A stretch of 64,000 bases of DNA from Ceratopteris richardii (GCA_020310875.1 CM035413.1:185847855-185911854), one strand, 5' to 3'; numbered from the stretch's first letter, positions 49,248 through 61,358 are shown. A program made the numbers and translations. Notes: a model not told the origin generated them from the sequence alone.

Positions 49248-49370
49248 GTACATCTTTCATTTATGGAATATACAAATTTTTGTACATGATGCATGGTTCA
49301 TTTTTGCTCATATAAAGTCATGTTTTGGTTGTCATTAGAGTACATAACACATGTACTCGGTTTAGAGTTG

Positions 49371-49435
49371 GGCAGAGTGTATTGTCTTTTGCTAAACAAC
49401 ATCATGCTGTAGCAATAGACAACACACTCCGCCCA
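49371..49435. repeat. 65-bp inverted repeat (hairpin)
   Basis: Arms GGGCAGAGTGTATTGTC and GACAACACACTCCGCCC pair for about 25 bp with a few mismatches around a loop of about 14 bases. Confidence 0.8.
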
Positions 49436-49460
49436 AAAAAAAATTGTGCAGATATGGTCA

Positions 49461-49703
49461 TCGGTATAGGCATCGGTACGCCCAATACAGTTGTTGGTAT
49501 GGGCGTCGGTACACCCAGCAGAGGCATCGGTATGAGCGTCGGTATAAACATCGGTAATACTGACGCTCATACCGGCGTATATACTGCCATTTATACTGAC
49601 GACTATACCGACGTTATCTTTCTGATGTCCATACCGACCCCAACACCGACGTCGCACAAAAATTACGCCCATTCAATTTCCTCGGTAGCAGCCTCGGTAT
49701 ACC
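49461..49703. repeat. CACTA-type subterminal repeat cluster
   Basis: Core TCGGTA occurs about eight times in direct orientation (for example 49461, 49473, 49506, 49527, 49539, 49551, and near 49682 and 49694). Inverted forms of the TACCGAC type occur several times between 49577 and 49665. This density next to a CACTA terminus matches the binding-site clusters of EnSpm elements. Confidence 0.7.
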
Positions 49704-49720
49704 CTCAATGTGTCGTAGTG

Positions 49721-51399
49721 CCTGCACATCAAGTTCAACCAAGAGCTTCTTAATCCACATAGCTTCACAAGTTGCAAAGGCTAATCCTCTATATTCAGCT
49801 TCTATAAATGATAGTGCAACAATAGGTTGCTTCTTCGAGCTCCATGTGATAGGTTTGCTGCCTATCATGAATACACAACCTAAAGTGGATCTTTCAACTA
49901 GCCCAATAAGCATCAGTAAAGCCTTTCACCTGTGATTTTTCATCATATCTATAAAACAAAGCACGATTGACCGTGTGCTTCACATATCTTAGCACTTGTT
50001 TAGTTGAATTTAAATGTTCACTTGTTGGAGTTTGCATAAATTGAGAAAGAACTCCAATGATATAACACAAATCTGGTCTTGTGATTGTAGCATAGATTAA
50101 TGAACCTATAATACTCCTGTATGTGGTTACATTATGTAACTTCTCTCCATCATTTGAGCATAGCTTCACATTTGTGTCCATAGGTTGACTGAGTGGTTTG
50201 CATTCACTCATTCCAAATCTAAAAAGAGCATCGAACAGGTACTTTCTTTGCATCAAGTAAATGCCATCTTTCACATAGACTACCTTAATGCCTACAAAAT
50301 ATTTCAGCTCACTAACATCTAAAATTTTAGACTCCTTATCGAGTTTTTTTTTATCTCTTGTATTCTTGCAACATTACTTATTGTTATGATGAGATCATCA
50401 ACATATACGCATATGTATACCTGCTTGCCTTCTTCTTTCTTCATGCAGAGAGAAGGATCAACACTACTTCGACTATACCCATGCCGTTTGAGGTACTCAA
50501 CCAACCTTTGGTTCCAAGCACTTGGTGCTTGCTTCAGCCCATACAAAGCTTTCTTCAATTTGCAAAGAAAATTTGGATGCTTTTTATCTTTAAATCCAAT
50601 CGATTGACTCATGTATACTCTTCTTGAAGTTCACCATTGAGAAAAGCATTTTTTCTATCAAGTTGGTACAATGGCCATCTTCTTACACTCACTTCAATCA
50701 AGGTTCTAATTGTTACCATCTTTGCACTCGGGCTAAAAGTCTCTTCATAGTCGATGTTGTGAATCTGCTTGAATCCTTTTGCTACTAGTGTAGCTTTATT
50801 CCTAGCTACAAAACCATCAAATTTCTCTTTATTTTAAACGGCCATTTATTTGGAACAATCTTCATACCTTCAGCCTCTAGAACTAGCTCCCATGTGTGAT
50901 TGTCCTTGAGAGCGTTTATCGCTTCTTGCATAGCTTGCTATCATTCTGTTTGTGTATATGCTTCTTCATATGCATCTGGTTCTTTGTCTTTGATCACCTG
51001 TGTCATATATGCAAAATGCTTTGCAATAAAACTATCATAGCTCAGCCTTTGAATTGGATACCTTGCTCTTGAAGACCTCCTTACATTTCCTTTTGAATAT
51101 TGTTTCCTCAACTGGTTCAACTTTACCTTTGGTGTGATCACCTCTTCATAATCTTCTTCACTTGCATTTGAATCACTATTTTGGGCAGCAATTTTAGCTT
51201 CAATTCTTTCATAACCTGATGTTGGTGATGAGAAATGACTCCTTAGACTTCCCTTCCATTTTGAGCTTTCTCCATGTGATATAAAAGCTTCTGGACCTGA
51301 CATTTGAGTGCTTGTTTCTTGAAATTATTCTTGGATAGCACGTCCATCATCTTCATAATCTTCTTCAAAGCCCTAGATGAAGCAATAGCCTACTTTGAT
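49721..51399 (-). mobile_element. Ty1/Copia relic, type C3 (linker, RT, RNase H)
   Basis: Minus strand: integrase-RT linker (RRSSRARYPIQRLSYDSFIAKHFAY, near 51090) then the RT entry. Next, 50612-50319 carries KALYGLKQAPSAWNQRL and VYVDDLII, and 50274-49721 carries the connection and RNase H (ITRPDLCYIIGVLSQFM; EAEYRGLAFATCEAMWIKKLL). It ends abruptly at the CACTA terminus. No LTR. Broken several times. It is related to C2 but distinct from C1. Confidence 0.88.
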
Positions 51400-51534
51400 A
51401 GTTGGAGTTTGAGGTTTACGGAAGCACAGGAGAAAGAAAAGAAAGAAGAAGAAGCTTGGAGCACAACTAAAGAGGGAAAAAGTGCACCAATGATCTTAGG
51501 TCTATTCACACATCATAGCCAAAATATATCAATA
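51400..51534 (-). repeat. Shrunken solo LTR of family C1
   Basis: 135 bp matching both ends of the 231-bp C1 LTR (GAAGAAGAAGCTTGGAGCAC; AAGAGGGAAAAAGTGC; ATATATCAATA) with the middle missing. No C1 internal sequence adjoins it. It sits where the C3 relic stops. Confidence 0.75.
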
Positions 51535-51699
51535 TCTTTTGAATGTTTTAATCCTTGGAAAAAATAGGCAAAAGTTAGGTGTTCATACAATGAAACAAGG
51601 GTTGATACCTTTTACTTAAGTATGACTAATTAATGGAAATGGTTGGAGGTCATTCCTAGTAGACAAAGAAATGAGTTGACCTTTAAATTAGAAATTAAA

Positions 51700-52680
51700 T
51701 TTATGCATATGATAATCAAGATGTGGGTTATAAGGATGATGGAAAGGCATACCAAGTATCACATTCTAGGATTACAAGTGTTTCTACATCCACATATGAA
51801 CCTATGTGAATCTTAACATCATGCAGTTCACTTGTTACATTATTCACTTCCTTGAAATGCAGCGTTAACTTTATACAAGGAAGGAAAAGACTCTAGTGTG
51901 AGTTTGTGCACCAAAGTATAGGAGATAAAATCTTGACAACTACGATCATCATGTAAGATGTTAACAATCCCATCATTAATAGTACCCTGCATGCAAAGTA
52001 AAGAATGAATAGAAATCTTGTTATCCAAGGCACTTGATTATTTTTCCAATGCTTCCTCTATCCAAAGAGGATGATCTTCTTCATGAATTGCCTCAAGGAT
52101 GTGTATTTAGGCTTTAATAAGTTTAATAGGGAGAGACCACAATCTGCACTTTGCTTTAGTATGTCTAGGTTTACGACAATTCCAATAGATGATACGTGGT
52201 CTCTTTGGTTGAGCATCCAACATTGAAGTTTGAAGGATAGGGGTTTTGGTAGGTTGGAGGGATGAGGCCATGTGCATTGAGGAAACGTTAGAAATGAGGA
52301 GATCTTGGAGAAATAGGATAAGAGGAGGTAGTAAAATTGCACTTCAAAAGAAAACTGGATTTGATGGAAGGGTTTAGTTGATGTGGTTGCTATGAATGAA
52401 TTGACTTGGTAATATATTGAAAAATTCTTCTCTAAATCATGAACAAAAGAATAGCTTCATAAAGAGTTGTAGGCCATAGTGTATGGAGCTTGGATTGGAT
52501 CCCCATCTCCAAACCGTCTTCATACTTCCTATGCAAACTATCCTTAGGAACATCCTCGAGCATGCGGCCAAGCAATAGGCTTTGCGAAAACCATTGAGTG
52601 TAAATAGCAATGGTATTACCCTTGTTCCATGTGAAATTTATCCAAGCACGACGAGCATGTAGATGGAACTAAGGAGGAAG
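51700..52680 (-). mobile_element. Ty3/Gypsy relic: gag, zinc knuckle, protease
   Basis: Minus strand: gag-like text from 52680, a CCHC-type knuckle (WNCRKPRHTKAKCRLW) near 52180, and a retropepsin region at 52028-51840 (MQGTINDGIVNILHDDRSCQDFISYTLV cut to its recognisable core). Different from the other Gypsy types here. No LTR or RT. Strongly decayed. Confidence 0.65.
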
Positions 52681-53313
52681 TGAAAATCTATATGTATACG
52701 GGTGCTCTTTTCTCATTCGCTTTCTCTTATTGCCAAACACATAGGATGCACACACGTAGTTCAATTTCATTTCATACTTAACCAATCTCAATATTAGATC
52801 TACTCTCTATCCATATTTTTCACATACGCGTACATCATTTTGACTACACTCACATTATTTTTCTAATACTTATCTTTCTCTCTCTACTCTAATTATGAAA
52901 GAATACACAGTCGCAATGTCTCTCGCGTTATCTCTCTAATATTCATATATCTCTCTTTCTATCTCCATTTTATGAATTCATACGTTGGCACAATGTCAAT
53001 TCATTTTCTCAAATGCAAGCTACTAATGAGTGCGCAGGGAAAAATGAAGAAAGAGATGAAAAGAAAGAGCGAGGCGATAGACAAACATAGCGATTTGAGG
53101 CAAGACGAAGGAGTAACGAGATAAAAATCGGAGAGAGAGAGAGAGAGGATCCATGAGGTACGTGAGCGTGGGTTCTTTGTAATATGATGTTGCTATTATG
53201 ATTTATTTTTAAAGGCCTTCTTGTTCTGCAAATGACCAACATCAACTACATAATTTTCCGAAATTTTATGGAATCGGAAAGGCGTGTAAAAAAAAACACA
53301 CACACACACATAT

Positions 53314-53397
<84 letters not shown>

Positions 53398-53689
53398 AGA
53401 GAGAGAGAGAGAGGGAGAGGGAGAGAGAGAGGGAGAGGGAGAGAGAGAGAAGACCGTCTCCATTACAAATTTTATCTCTATGGAATGAAGGTTTTATTTG
53501 ATGGATTCTTTATGTAATCTCTTCTCCAAGATGTCCATTGCATACCACTTTGCTATTTTGAAGGATGTATATGAAAGTACAATCACATTAACAAAATTCC
53601 TCAAGTTTTTTTTTTGACTCAAAGGTGCTCTATTGTGTCTCTTTTTCTCTTTTTCTTTGACATAATTTAGAAAATAATATATTGGTGAG
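52681..53689. other. Non-coding stretch with microsatellites
   Basis: Pyrimidine-rich and simple-repeat DNA; no gene. A segment at about 52740-53020 resembles 55840-56110 (CTCTCT..CC AT..TTTTTCACATAC and ACACTTACATT-like blocks). Confidence 0.6.
53297..53450. repeat. Compound (CA)n(TA)n(GA)n microsatellite
   Basis: A CA run, then about 38 TA units (near 53319-53394), then GA-rich repeats with GGGA interruptions. The open frame through it is spurious. Confidence 0.95.
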
Positions 53690-54300
53690 TCATTTCAGTA
53701 CTTCAGCGAGCTCTCTATCTCCCAAAGAAGGACCACACTACTGCTTTATAATGGGAGCCACATCAAAACCACTTAGACGATTGGGACAATCCTAAGGACA
53801 AGTAGTATGAAAGCTAAATGCACTAGCTAATCAAATGCATGAGCAAATTTGGATCCAACATCATCATCATTGTGTGAGGTACATTGAAAGGGATGTCATA
53901 ATCATCAAGGAAAAAAATCCAAAGGCCCTGCTATTGAACCACTTAAAGTTTACATTACACATGTCAAGATCCCCCCTTAGAGAAGGGGAAGTCAGCCCTA
54001 GCACATCAATGTCTTGATCCCAGACACATTACAACTAGGAAAACATCACTGAAAAAAGGCTTCTAATTATACAACACTAGATATTCCAGAAATAATGAGT
54101 AAATCTTGTTTTCCAAAGGAATCAATGAGTGTTAGATTGATTCGAATCGTACGTGTATGATTGGAGAATGAGGGAACCCTTTTTAAGAGGGGCCCTTGAT
54201 CAACCAATGACGATCAAGGAAAGAAAAGTTTCCTTCGTTCCGTTTGTTTTTTTCAATGTCTTTTCCTTTTTTTAGGGTAATCCCTTTTTTAAGGGATGAT
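53690..54300. repeat. Diverged non-coding repeat, copy 1
   Basis: About 0.6 kb collinear with 54950-55490. Shared blocks include CATTGAAAGGGATGTCA-like, TACATTACACATGTCAAG, CTTCTAATTATACAACACT and GTATGATTGGAGAATGAGGG. By eye about 80% alike. Family unknown. Confidence 0.7.
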
Positions 54301-54949
54301 GCACACACCGAAGCCAGCCCAAAGGCTAGTCAAGTACAAATATCATATAGTATGATATCATATGAACACATATTTGATTTCCATTACAATATCCAAGCTC
54401 TCCTGCCTTCCCTTTAGAAGTGACGCCTCAAAGTGGACCTCTTTGGACCATTTTGGGTCTTGGGGAGAGTGAAGTATCAAAAGTACATACCTTTTTTTTT
54501 TCTTTTGCTTGTTTCTCTTTGTCCTCTCCCATCAAATTTTCATCCTCTTCAATCTATCCAATCTATCTCCTTGTGATACCCCCATCTCCTTCCAATCCCT
54601 CTCTAATGATTAAACTTTTTATAATCCATCCTGATAATAACAGAACACATATAAATCCAATACCATTTTTCTTGAATAGAATTACATATCATTTTGTGAA
54701 CTGAGGTGCATATGAAGGATATAATTACATAATTAGATGTTTCAGATGCTCCCTTTGAAGTGGGAGATGGGACAAGGCTTCAAAGGTTCAAAGAAGGTAC
54801 GAATTAGCTTGAGGCCAATGGAAGAATGTGAAATTGAGGAGGTGCTCCCCTGAATATGCACATAATTCTTCACTCACTTGGGCCTCCATACACATCAAGT
54901 AAGTTTATCTCTATAATTTGAGTTTCAAAGGAGGACCAAGTAAGTCTAT

Positions 54950-55490
54950 CTCTATAATTCAAGTTTATCTCCCAAAGGAGGACCACACAAGTGCTTCAAG
55001 GGAGCCACATCAAGGCCACCTACAAGCTTGGGACGATCCTAACAACAAATGGTAATCCAGCCAACTCATGATGTAAGGTGGATTGAAAGGGATGTCACCA
55101 CCCATAGGCCCTACCATTGAACCACCTCAAGGTTACATTACACATGTCAAGCGTCTTGCATAGAGAGAGGGATGTGTGTGTCTTGATCCTAAACACTACA
55201 ACTAGGACAACATCACTAAAAAAATGCTTCTAATTATACAACACTGATATTCGGGAAATAATAATTAATAAATTTTCAAGCCGTACTTTTCCCAAGGAAT
55301 CAAGTATAATCCGATGATTCGGATTGTAGGTGTATGATTGGAGAATGAGGGCACCCTTTTTAAGATGGGCCCTTCATCTTTTTGCTTGATTCATGCGGAT
55401 CAATCAAGGACTCTCAAGGGAGGGAAAGTTTACTTCTTTCCCTTGTTTTTCTTTTTTGTTTTTACTTTTTTTTTTCCTATAATGGAGTAA
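54950..55490. repeat. Diverged non-coding repeat, copy 2
   Basis: Same orientation as copy 1, about 1.25 kb downstream. No coding potential and no recognised element ends. Confidence 0.7.
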
Positions 55491-56246
55491 TTATGAACTA
55501 GAAGTCTAAAAGAGGAGTTATTTATAGGGTTAAAAAAATAGGAAAAGTAGATTTTCCTAACAATATGGTAATTCATTACATAAAGAGGAGGAAGTTGCAT
55601 GCATATGCATATACGTACTATGTGTGTATGCATCTTACAGATATGCATATACTATGTGCGTCTATGTGTGTATGCGTCTTCAATGTGTAAATAAATCGTT
55701 CATTTTTTTCTTTCTCCTTCTCTAATTTTTCGCACCCACATATGTGCAAAAACATCAGTAAATTTCAAGAAGCACGTCTTCTCTCTCAATATGTTTGTCA
55801 CTCTTTTCTCTCTCCCTCTCTTTTTTCCCTCGCTCACACAAGCACGTCCATGCACACACAGCTCAAAGTCTTGTCCTGGCCTGTCGCATATCTTTTTCTC
55901 TTTCCCTTTCATACACACGCATGCACACACATACTTCAATTTCTTACATCATGTCAAGGAGTCTCCAATTCAGTCTCTCTCCATCTTTTTCACATACACA
56001 CACATTATTTGAATTACACTTACATTTTCTATTTAATATCTATATTTTCTTTGTTGTAACTTCATATACACACGCGCAGTGTCTCTTAATTTCACAAATG
56101 CACGCTCTCCATAATTCCGTCCGGATACATGAACAAGAAAAAGATGCAAACATGGGGGAGATTGAGGGATTAAATTTCAATTTTAAGGTTAGGACAAAAT
56201 GTAATATGACAGGCAATTTTTTTTTCTACCTTTCATATGAGGAATT
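55491..56246. other. Non-coding, pyrimidine-rich, no gene
   Basis: Contains TATGCATATAC and CACACA patches and the 55840-56110 segment resembling 52740-53020. Open frames at 55742-56059 and 55795-56250 are low-complexity Ser/Leu/His text. Confidence 0.6.
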
Positions 56247-56343
56247 TTGATATGTCTATAGAAATTGGATATGTCTATAGAAAGTTGATATGTCTATAGA
56301 AGACATATACCTATAATATACATATAGGTCTATAAAAAATGAT
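56247..56343. repeat. Short tandem repeats at the Copia insertion site
   Basis: Three copies of a 18-20-bp GATATGTCTATAGAA unit (56247-56305) run into the first copy of a 46-bp repeat (56298-56343). The second copy of that repeat lies on the other side of the Copia, at 61590-61635. Confidence 0.85.
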
Positions 56344-56348
56344 AGAAG
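56344..56348. repeat. Target-site duplication, left (AGAAG)
   Basis: AGAAG abuts the left LTR and recurs at 61590-61594, the 5-bp length usual for Copia. Confidence 0.92.
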
Positions 56349-56580
56349 TGTTGGAGATAGACGTCTTCGGAAGCACGCGAACATCACAAGGAGGAAGAAG
56401 AAGCTTGGAGCACAAACACACAATACTGAATGTATTACTAGAGAATGTACAAAGATAAGTAGCCCATTAGGGCAATAGGCCTATATACAAGCCGGGGGAA
56501 AAAAAACCTCCTAAAGAGGGAAAAAAGTGCCCCGGCAGTCCTAGAGTGTTCACACACATCAGTACCTAAATATATCAACA
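56349..56580 (-). repeat. 3' LTR of the C1 Copia
   Basis: 232 bp, TGTTGGAGAT...ATATCAACA, followed inward by the polypurine tract (minus strand CCCAGGGGGGATT, 56581-56593). Confidence 0.96.
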
Positions 56581-56654
56581 AATCCCCCCTGGGAGTGATG
56601 CAGTGAACAAGGAGCTGGAACTCATGTATAAGGAAGTGCCAAGCTATGTGGAAA

Positions 56655-57337
56655 TCACTCCACAAAAGGAAGTAAGCCCAAAGCTTTGCGGAAAGCTTCA
56701 AACTTCTCCCTAGGCAGAGCCTTCGTGAAAAGGTCTGCAATGTTCTCCTGCGTGGGCACATATGCCAAGCTGATCTCCCCAGCAGAGAACCTCTCCCTGA
56801 CATAGTGATAATGCACCTCAATGTGCTTAGTGCGAGCATGGAACACAGGGTTCCTCGCAACTGCCAATGCACTCTGACTGTCAGTGAAGATGGTGGTGGT
56901 AGAAGACTGGCCAACACCCAAATCAGCCATAAGGCGTCTGAGCCACAAACACTCAACAGTCGCTGTGAAAGCTGCCCTATACTCAGCCTCACAATTGGAA
57001 GTGGCCACAGTAGGCTGCTCCTTGCTCAACCAAGATATACATGAGCTACCAAGCATGAAGCAAAAACCACTGATGGACACATGAGTGTCATAGCAACCAG
57101 CCCAATCTGAGTCAGAAAAAGCATGCAAATCTGGCGGTAGTTGCAAAAACCACTGGTGGGCATACGAGTGTCATAGCAACCAGCCCAATCTGAGTTAGAA
57201 AAAGCATGCAAATCTGGCGGTAGTGATCCCCCCTTGGGATAAAACAACCCAAGAATCCGAGTACCACTCAAGTAGCGAAAGATGCGCTTAACCGCTTTCC
57301 AATGCGTGACTCCTGGGCAATGCATAAACCTGCTCAT
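56655..57337 (-). mobile_element. C1 RNase H region
   Basis: Recognisable blocks SDWAGCYDT, SKEQPTVATSNCEAEYRA, DSQSALAVARNPVFHARTKH and HYHYVRE, closing with ENIADLFTKALPREKF. RNase H removes template RNA during reverse transcription. Confidence 0.93.
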
Positions 57338-57352
57338 CTGTGAGACAGCAAA

Positions 57353-58924
57353 CTAAATATCTGGCCGAGTAATGCATAAGTAAATCAAGCACCCAATAGC
57401 CTGTTGATAGAGAACAGCATCAAATGCATCTCCAGCATCATGAAGACTCAATCGTAAACCTGTCTCCATAGGAGTGGCAATAGGCTTACAGTCTTCAAGG
57501 CCAAAATGTTGCAATAATGTGTGAATATATTTCGTTTGACACAAAGCCATTCCACCATCAACGTGCATAAACTGAATGCCCAAATAGTGATGCAAATGCC
57601 CCAAATCAGACATCTCAAATGAGGCATGCAAATCAGCCTTAAAATCAGCAATATGTGTCTCAATAGGACCAGTGAGCAGCATGTCATCAACATAGACAAC
57701 AATGATCAGAAGCACATCATTAGCACGTTTAACATATAAGGTGCTTTCAGTTGGATTGTTCTCAAAACCATGTGCAATCAGATAGGCATGTATCTTCTCA
57801 TACCAAGCACGTGGTGCTTGCTTTAAACCATATAATGCCTTCTTTAATCTACAAACCTGGTTTTCATGCCCTTTCTGCACAAAGCCACGGGGCTGAAAAA
57901 CATACACTTCTTCATGCAAGTCACCATTTAGAAATGCTGTTTTAATGTCCAACTGATGTACATTCCAACCATGATGGGCTGCAAGTGCACAAATGCTCCG
58001 AACAGTAGTCATACGGCATGTAGGTGCAAAGGTCTCATCAAAATCAATGCCTCTTTCCTGTGCATAACTCTTTGCAACAAGCCTAGCCTTATACCTGTCA
58101 ACTGTACCATCAGGTTTACGCTTCAGCTTGTATACCCACTTAGTGCCAATGGCCTTCTTGCCAGGAGGCAAGTCACAAAAAGACCATGTACCATTCTTCA
58201 TTATAGCATCATATTCAGATTGCATAGCAGCCATCCAATTTTCTGAATTTTGTGCTTCATCAAAAGAAACAGGCTCATTCTCATCACAGAGACTAGATGC
58301 AGCCATAGCATAGCAATCTGATGCAAAGGAGGCACTATGAGAGCCTGAACGAGTACGATATGACAAAGGTGCATCTAATTTGCTGTCACGCAAAGTCTGC
58401 ACAAGCCATTTTGGCATAGTTTTTGCCTGCTCCATATCAGCTCTCTCATCAACAAGTGCATCATGTAAATCTGCATCAGAAATGGAATGATCTGCATCAT
58501 CATATGAAACCTGCAAAGGCTGAGAAGTTGCCTCATTAGGACCAGCACTAGCCTGTCCATCTGTAAAAAGAGGCATCAAAGTATCATACATGTCTTTGGA
58601 GCTAACAGATGTCTCCTTAGTACATGAAAGAAATGGCTGAATAGCATCTTCCACAAAGACAACATCACGACTAACCACAATGCGTTTAGCCTGTGGATGA
58701 TACAGACGATAGCCTTTACTTTCAGAACTGTACCCAACAAAAATACATTTTACTGCCTTATCATCCAATTTTCTGCGATGTTGTTCAGGCACTAATGCAT
58801 ATGCCAAACAACCAAAAACACGCAGATGATCAACAGATGGCTTGTGGTCATGCCAAGCCTCATATGGAGTGATATATTGCAACGCTTTAGTGGGACACCT
58901 GTTCAGTACATATGCTGCACACAT
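57353..58924 (-). mobile_element. C1 integrase end and reverse transcriptase
   Basis: An open stretch of 523 codons: the integrase end (AAYVLNRCPTKAL; VDHLRVFGCLAYALVP), an acidic linker, then RT with KWVYKLKRKPDGTVDRYKARL cut short, QLDIKTAFLNGDL, KALYGLKQAPRAWYEKI and the catalytic YVDDMLL. This is the best-preserved Copia RT in the window. Confidence 0.95.
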
Positions 58925-58957
58925 GACACCCTCAAGCTAGAAACTATGTGGTAAAGC

Positions 58958-59293
58958 CTAACTTTTGACCATGCACCTCGCCATCTCCATGAGTGACCTG
59001 TTCTTTCGTTCAGCAACTCCATTCTGTTGAGGTGTATACGGCACTGTACACTGGTGTTTTATCCCACATTTAGCCAGAAATGCATTAAAATCTGAAGACA
59101 TATATTCCCCTCCTCGATCAGAACGGAGGGTGCCCATTTTACATGCTGACAGATTTTCAACCAAAACCAAAAACTCTTTGAAGCACATGAACACTTCGGA
59201 CTTTGCTTTGGGTGGATATACCCATGCATGCCTGGAAAAATCATCAATGAAAGTCACGAAGTAAAGGTAATTTCCAAAAGAGGGTGTCTGCAT
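58958..59293 (-). mobile_element. C1 integrase core
   Basis: Shows the DDE core around FIDDFSRHAWVY, LRSDRGGEYMSSDF and YTPQQNGVAERKNRS, typical of Copia integrases. Confidence 0.94.
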
Positions 59294-59320
59294 AGGACCA
59301 CAGACATCACTATGTACAAG

Positions 59321-60388
59321 CTACAATTTCTGCGTAGCCCGAACTGAACCATCTTTTGGAAAGGAAGAACGCTGCATTTTGCCCAAAATATAGCCTTCAC
59401 AAACATGTTTTCCAGGTGCCTCAAGTTTGGGCAAAGAAGACACGATTTCAGGTTTTTGCAGGCGTAACAAACTAGCAAAATTCAGATGACCAAAGCGTGC
59501 ATGCCCAAGCTTTGCATCTGACATAGCCTGAGAATCATGAACTACACATGCCGAATCATTCACATATCTTTCATAGTCTATGAGCTTATACAGCCCACGA
59601 CATAAAATGCCAGAAGCAATAATCACATCGCCATTTGAGAGATCATGGACTGTACACTTGTCATCAACAAATTTCACAACCAAGCCAATCTTCGCTAATG
59701 TAGAAACTGATAACAGGTTCTTTTTGATCCCTGGCACAAATAAAGCATCTGACAAAGTGAAAGAACTACCATCAGCAGTAGTCAGAATGATTTTACCAAC
59801 TCCCCTAACAGGATAAGAGGAGTTATTGGCGCATGTGACAGTATTCCCTGTAGGGGCAGGCTCGAGTGAAGAGAAGAAACTGAGCTGCGAGGTAATATGT
59901 TTGGTCGCCCCACTGTCAAAGTACCAAACATCCGAGTCTACTGCAGACATGCACTGATCATGAGAAGATGGGTCAAAACTGCAGACAGTAGTAAACGCCC
60001 ATTCTTCTTCCTGCACAAGATTTGCAGACTCTTTTTTTGGTGTAGAGGCCTCTGCAACAACCATTCCAGCCTCTTTCTTCTTTGCCTCTTTAGCAGCCAG
60101 TTTTGGACAGTTCTTTATAATATGATCATTTCCTTTATAGTACTTGCAGAACAATTTCTGCTTTTTTGATTTCTTCTCATCTTTATCCTGGTTCTTTGAT
60201 TGTGCAGCATTTGCAGATTTCTGCTTACTACTAGAAGAGCTCCATTTTCCTTTGCCCTTCTGACTAGCCAGGAAAGCTTGATCTACAACACGCATAATGG
60301 ACCTGTTCTGCCTGGACTGAACTTCCTGCAACAGAACAAAGACTAATTCCTCAAATGACAAGGCATTCGGATTGCCTTTCATCATCAA
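59321..60388 (-). mobile_element. C1 gag end, protease and integrase start
   Basis: An open stretch of 355 codons: a Lys/Gln-rich nucleocapsid-like part with a zinc-knuckle-type motif (KYYKGNDHIIKNC), then protease WYFDSGATKHIT, then the pre-integrase domain (LGHARFGHLNFASL). Confidence 0.93.
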
Positions 60389-60442
60389 CCGAAGAGTAGA
60401 GGCAAAACTCTGATATGAATCAGGAAGACCATTCAGAACGGT

Positions 60443-61003
60443 CTACACAAGTGAGCTATCTGGTATAACCTCATCAGCAGAAATCAATTGTTCCTTCAGG
60501 TCTTTGATCTTTGTAAGAAAACTGTCCATAGAATCACCTTCATTCATGTGCTCACTCTCCAACTGTTTTCGGAGGTAAGCAACACGAGCCTCATTCCTAG
60601 CCTGGTACAAAGTGGTAAGTGTATCCCAAGCATCCTTTGCTGTTCTGCAAGAGCGAATGTGAGGAATAATGGCATGTTTGACAGACAAAGCTATCAATGC
60701 ATGTGCCTGGGCATCTCTGCCATCCCAACGAATCTGCTCTGCAGTAGGTGCAACAGAAACAGCAGCACGAACAGGAATCTGCGGAATATCATCTTCGACA
60801 CCATCTTCATAAGCTCCAACACATGTATTTGCAGTACCTGTCGTTACAGGTGTAACAGGACGTCTTTCAACACCCTGCACAATGTTCCACAATCCTTTTG
60901 CAACCAGTACATGTCGTATCATATAAGCCCATAATGGGTAGTTGGTACCATCCAACTTATCCTCAACAGCCAACATACGGAGTACATCACTGCTTTCAGC
61001 CAT
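60443..61003 (-). mobile_element. C1 gag
   Basis: Starts MAESSDVLRMLAVEDKLDGT and shows the UBN2-type gag core: YPLWAYMIRHVLVAKGLW, AKDAWDTLTTLYQARNEARV and FLTKIKDLKEQL. It forms the particle shell in active relatives. Confidence 0.94.
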
Positions 61004-61344
61004 GGCCGGTGACTAAAATACCTTGATGCAAAAAATTGACTGTATCTCAAAAAGTTGAATGGAACTGCCCAGATGAGTTCTGCTAGACCTGTAGCAGACT
61101 TCTGGACGCTTAAACTGGCGAACAGAAATTGGTATATACCTTTGGCACAAAAGGATGAAATAGCCTGCACAAGCGCTACGATAGTGCGTTCGGAGGCCGA
61201 AACGAGCTCAGATCGCGATTTCGGCACCACATAGCAAAGCTGTTTTTATCTCGGAAACACCCTGAGTATGCTCACCAAATTTCGTGCGAATCTGAGACTG
61301 CAAACAGAGGAGTGTCGACGGCACCCTAGAAGAAGCGACGACCT

Positions 61345-61356
61345 GCTCTGATACCA
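61345..61356 (-). other. C1 primer-binding site
   Basis: Minus strand TGGTATCAGAGC, complementary to the 3' end of plant initiator-Met tRNA, two bases from the 5' LTR. Confidence 0.95.
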
Positions 61357-61358
61357 AT

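Larger units (their letters stand above)
48227..49720 (+). mobile_element. CACTA/EnSpm DNA transposon, 3' portion
   Basis: Combines a spliced transposase-associated gene, a two-copy 86-bp tandem repeat, a foldback, a cluster of subterminal TCGGTA motifs in both orientations, and a terminus that reads 5'-CACTACGACACATTGAGGG on the minus strand, ending at 49720. Next to it Copia C3 sequence breaks off in mid RNase H, as expected for an insertion. The left CACTA terminus was not found; it may lie beyond or within the array or the Gypsy, or be lost. Confidence 0.65.

Noticed and set aside
49371-49435. A microRNA gene
   Set aside because: The stem is plausible, but it sits in transposon subterminal sequence and there is no expression evidence; kept only as a hairpin.
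53232-53501. Open frame encoding Tyr-Ile and Arg-Glu repeats
   Set aside because: It translates the CA/TA/GA microsatellite.
60488-60934. 148-codon plus-strand frame opposite Copia gag, and similar plus-strand frames at 57751-58313
   Set aside because: They are antisense shadows of the well-supported minus-strand Copia coding region.
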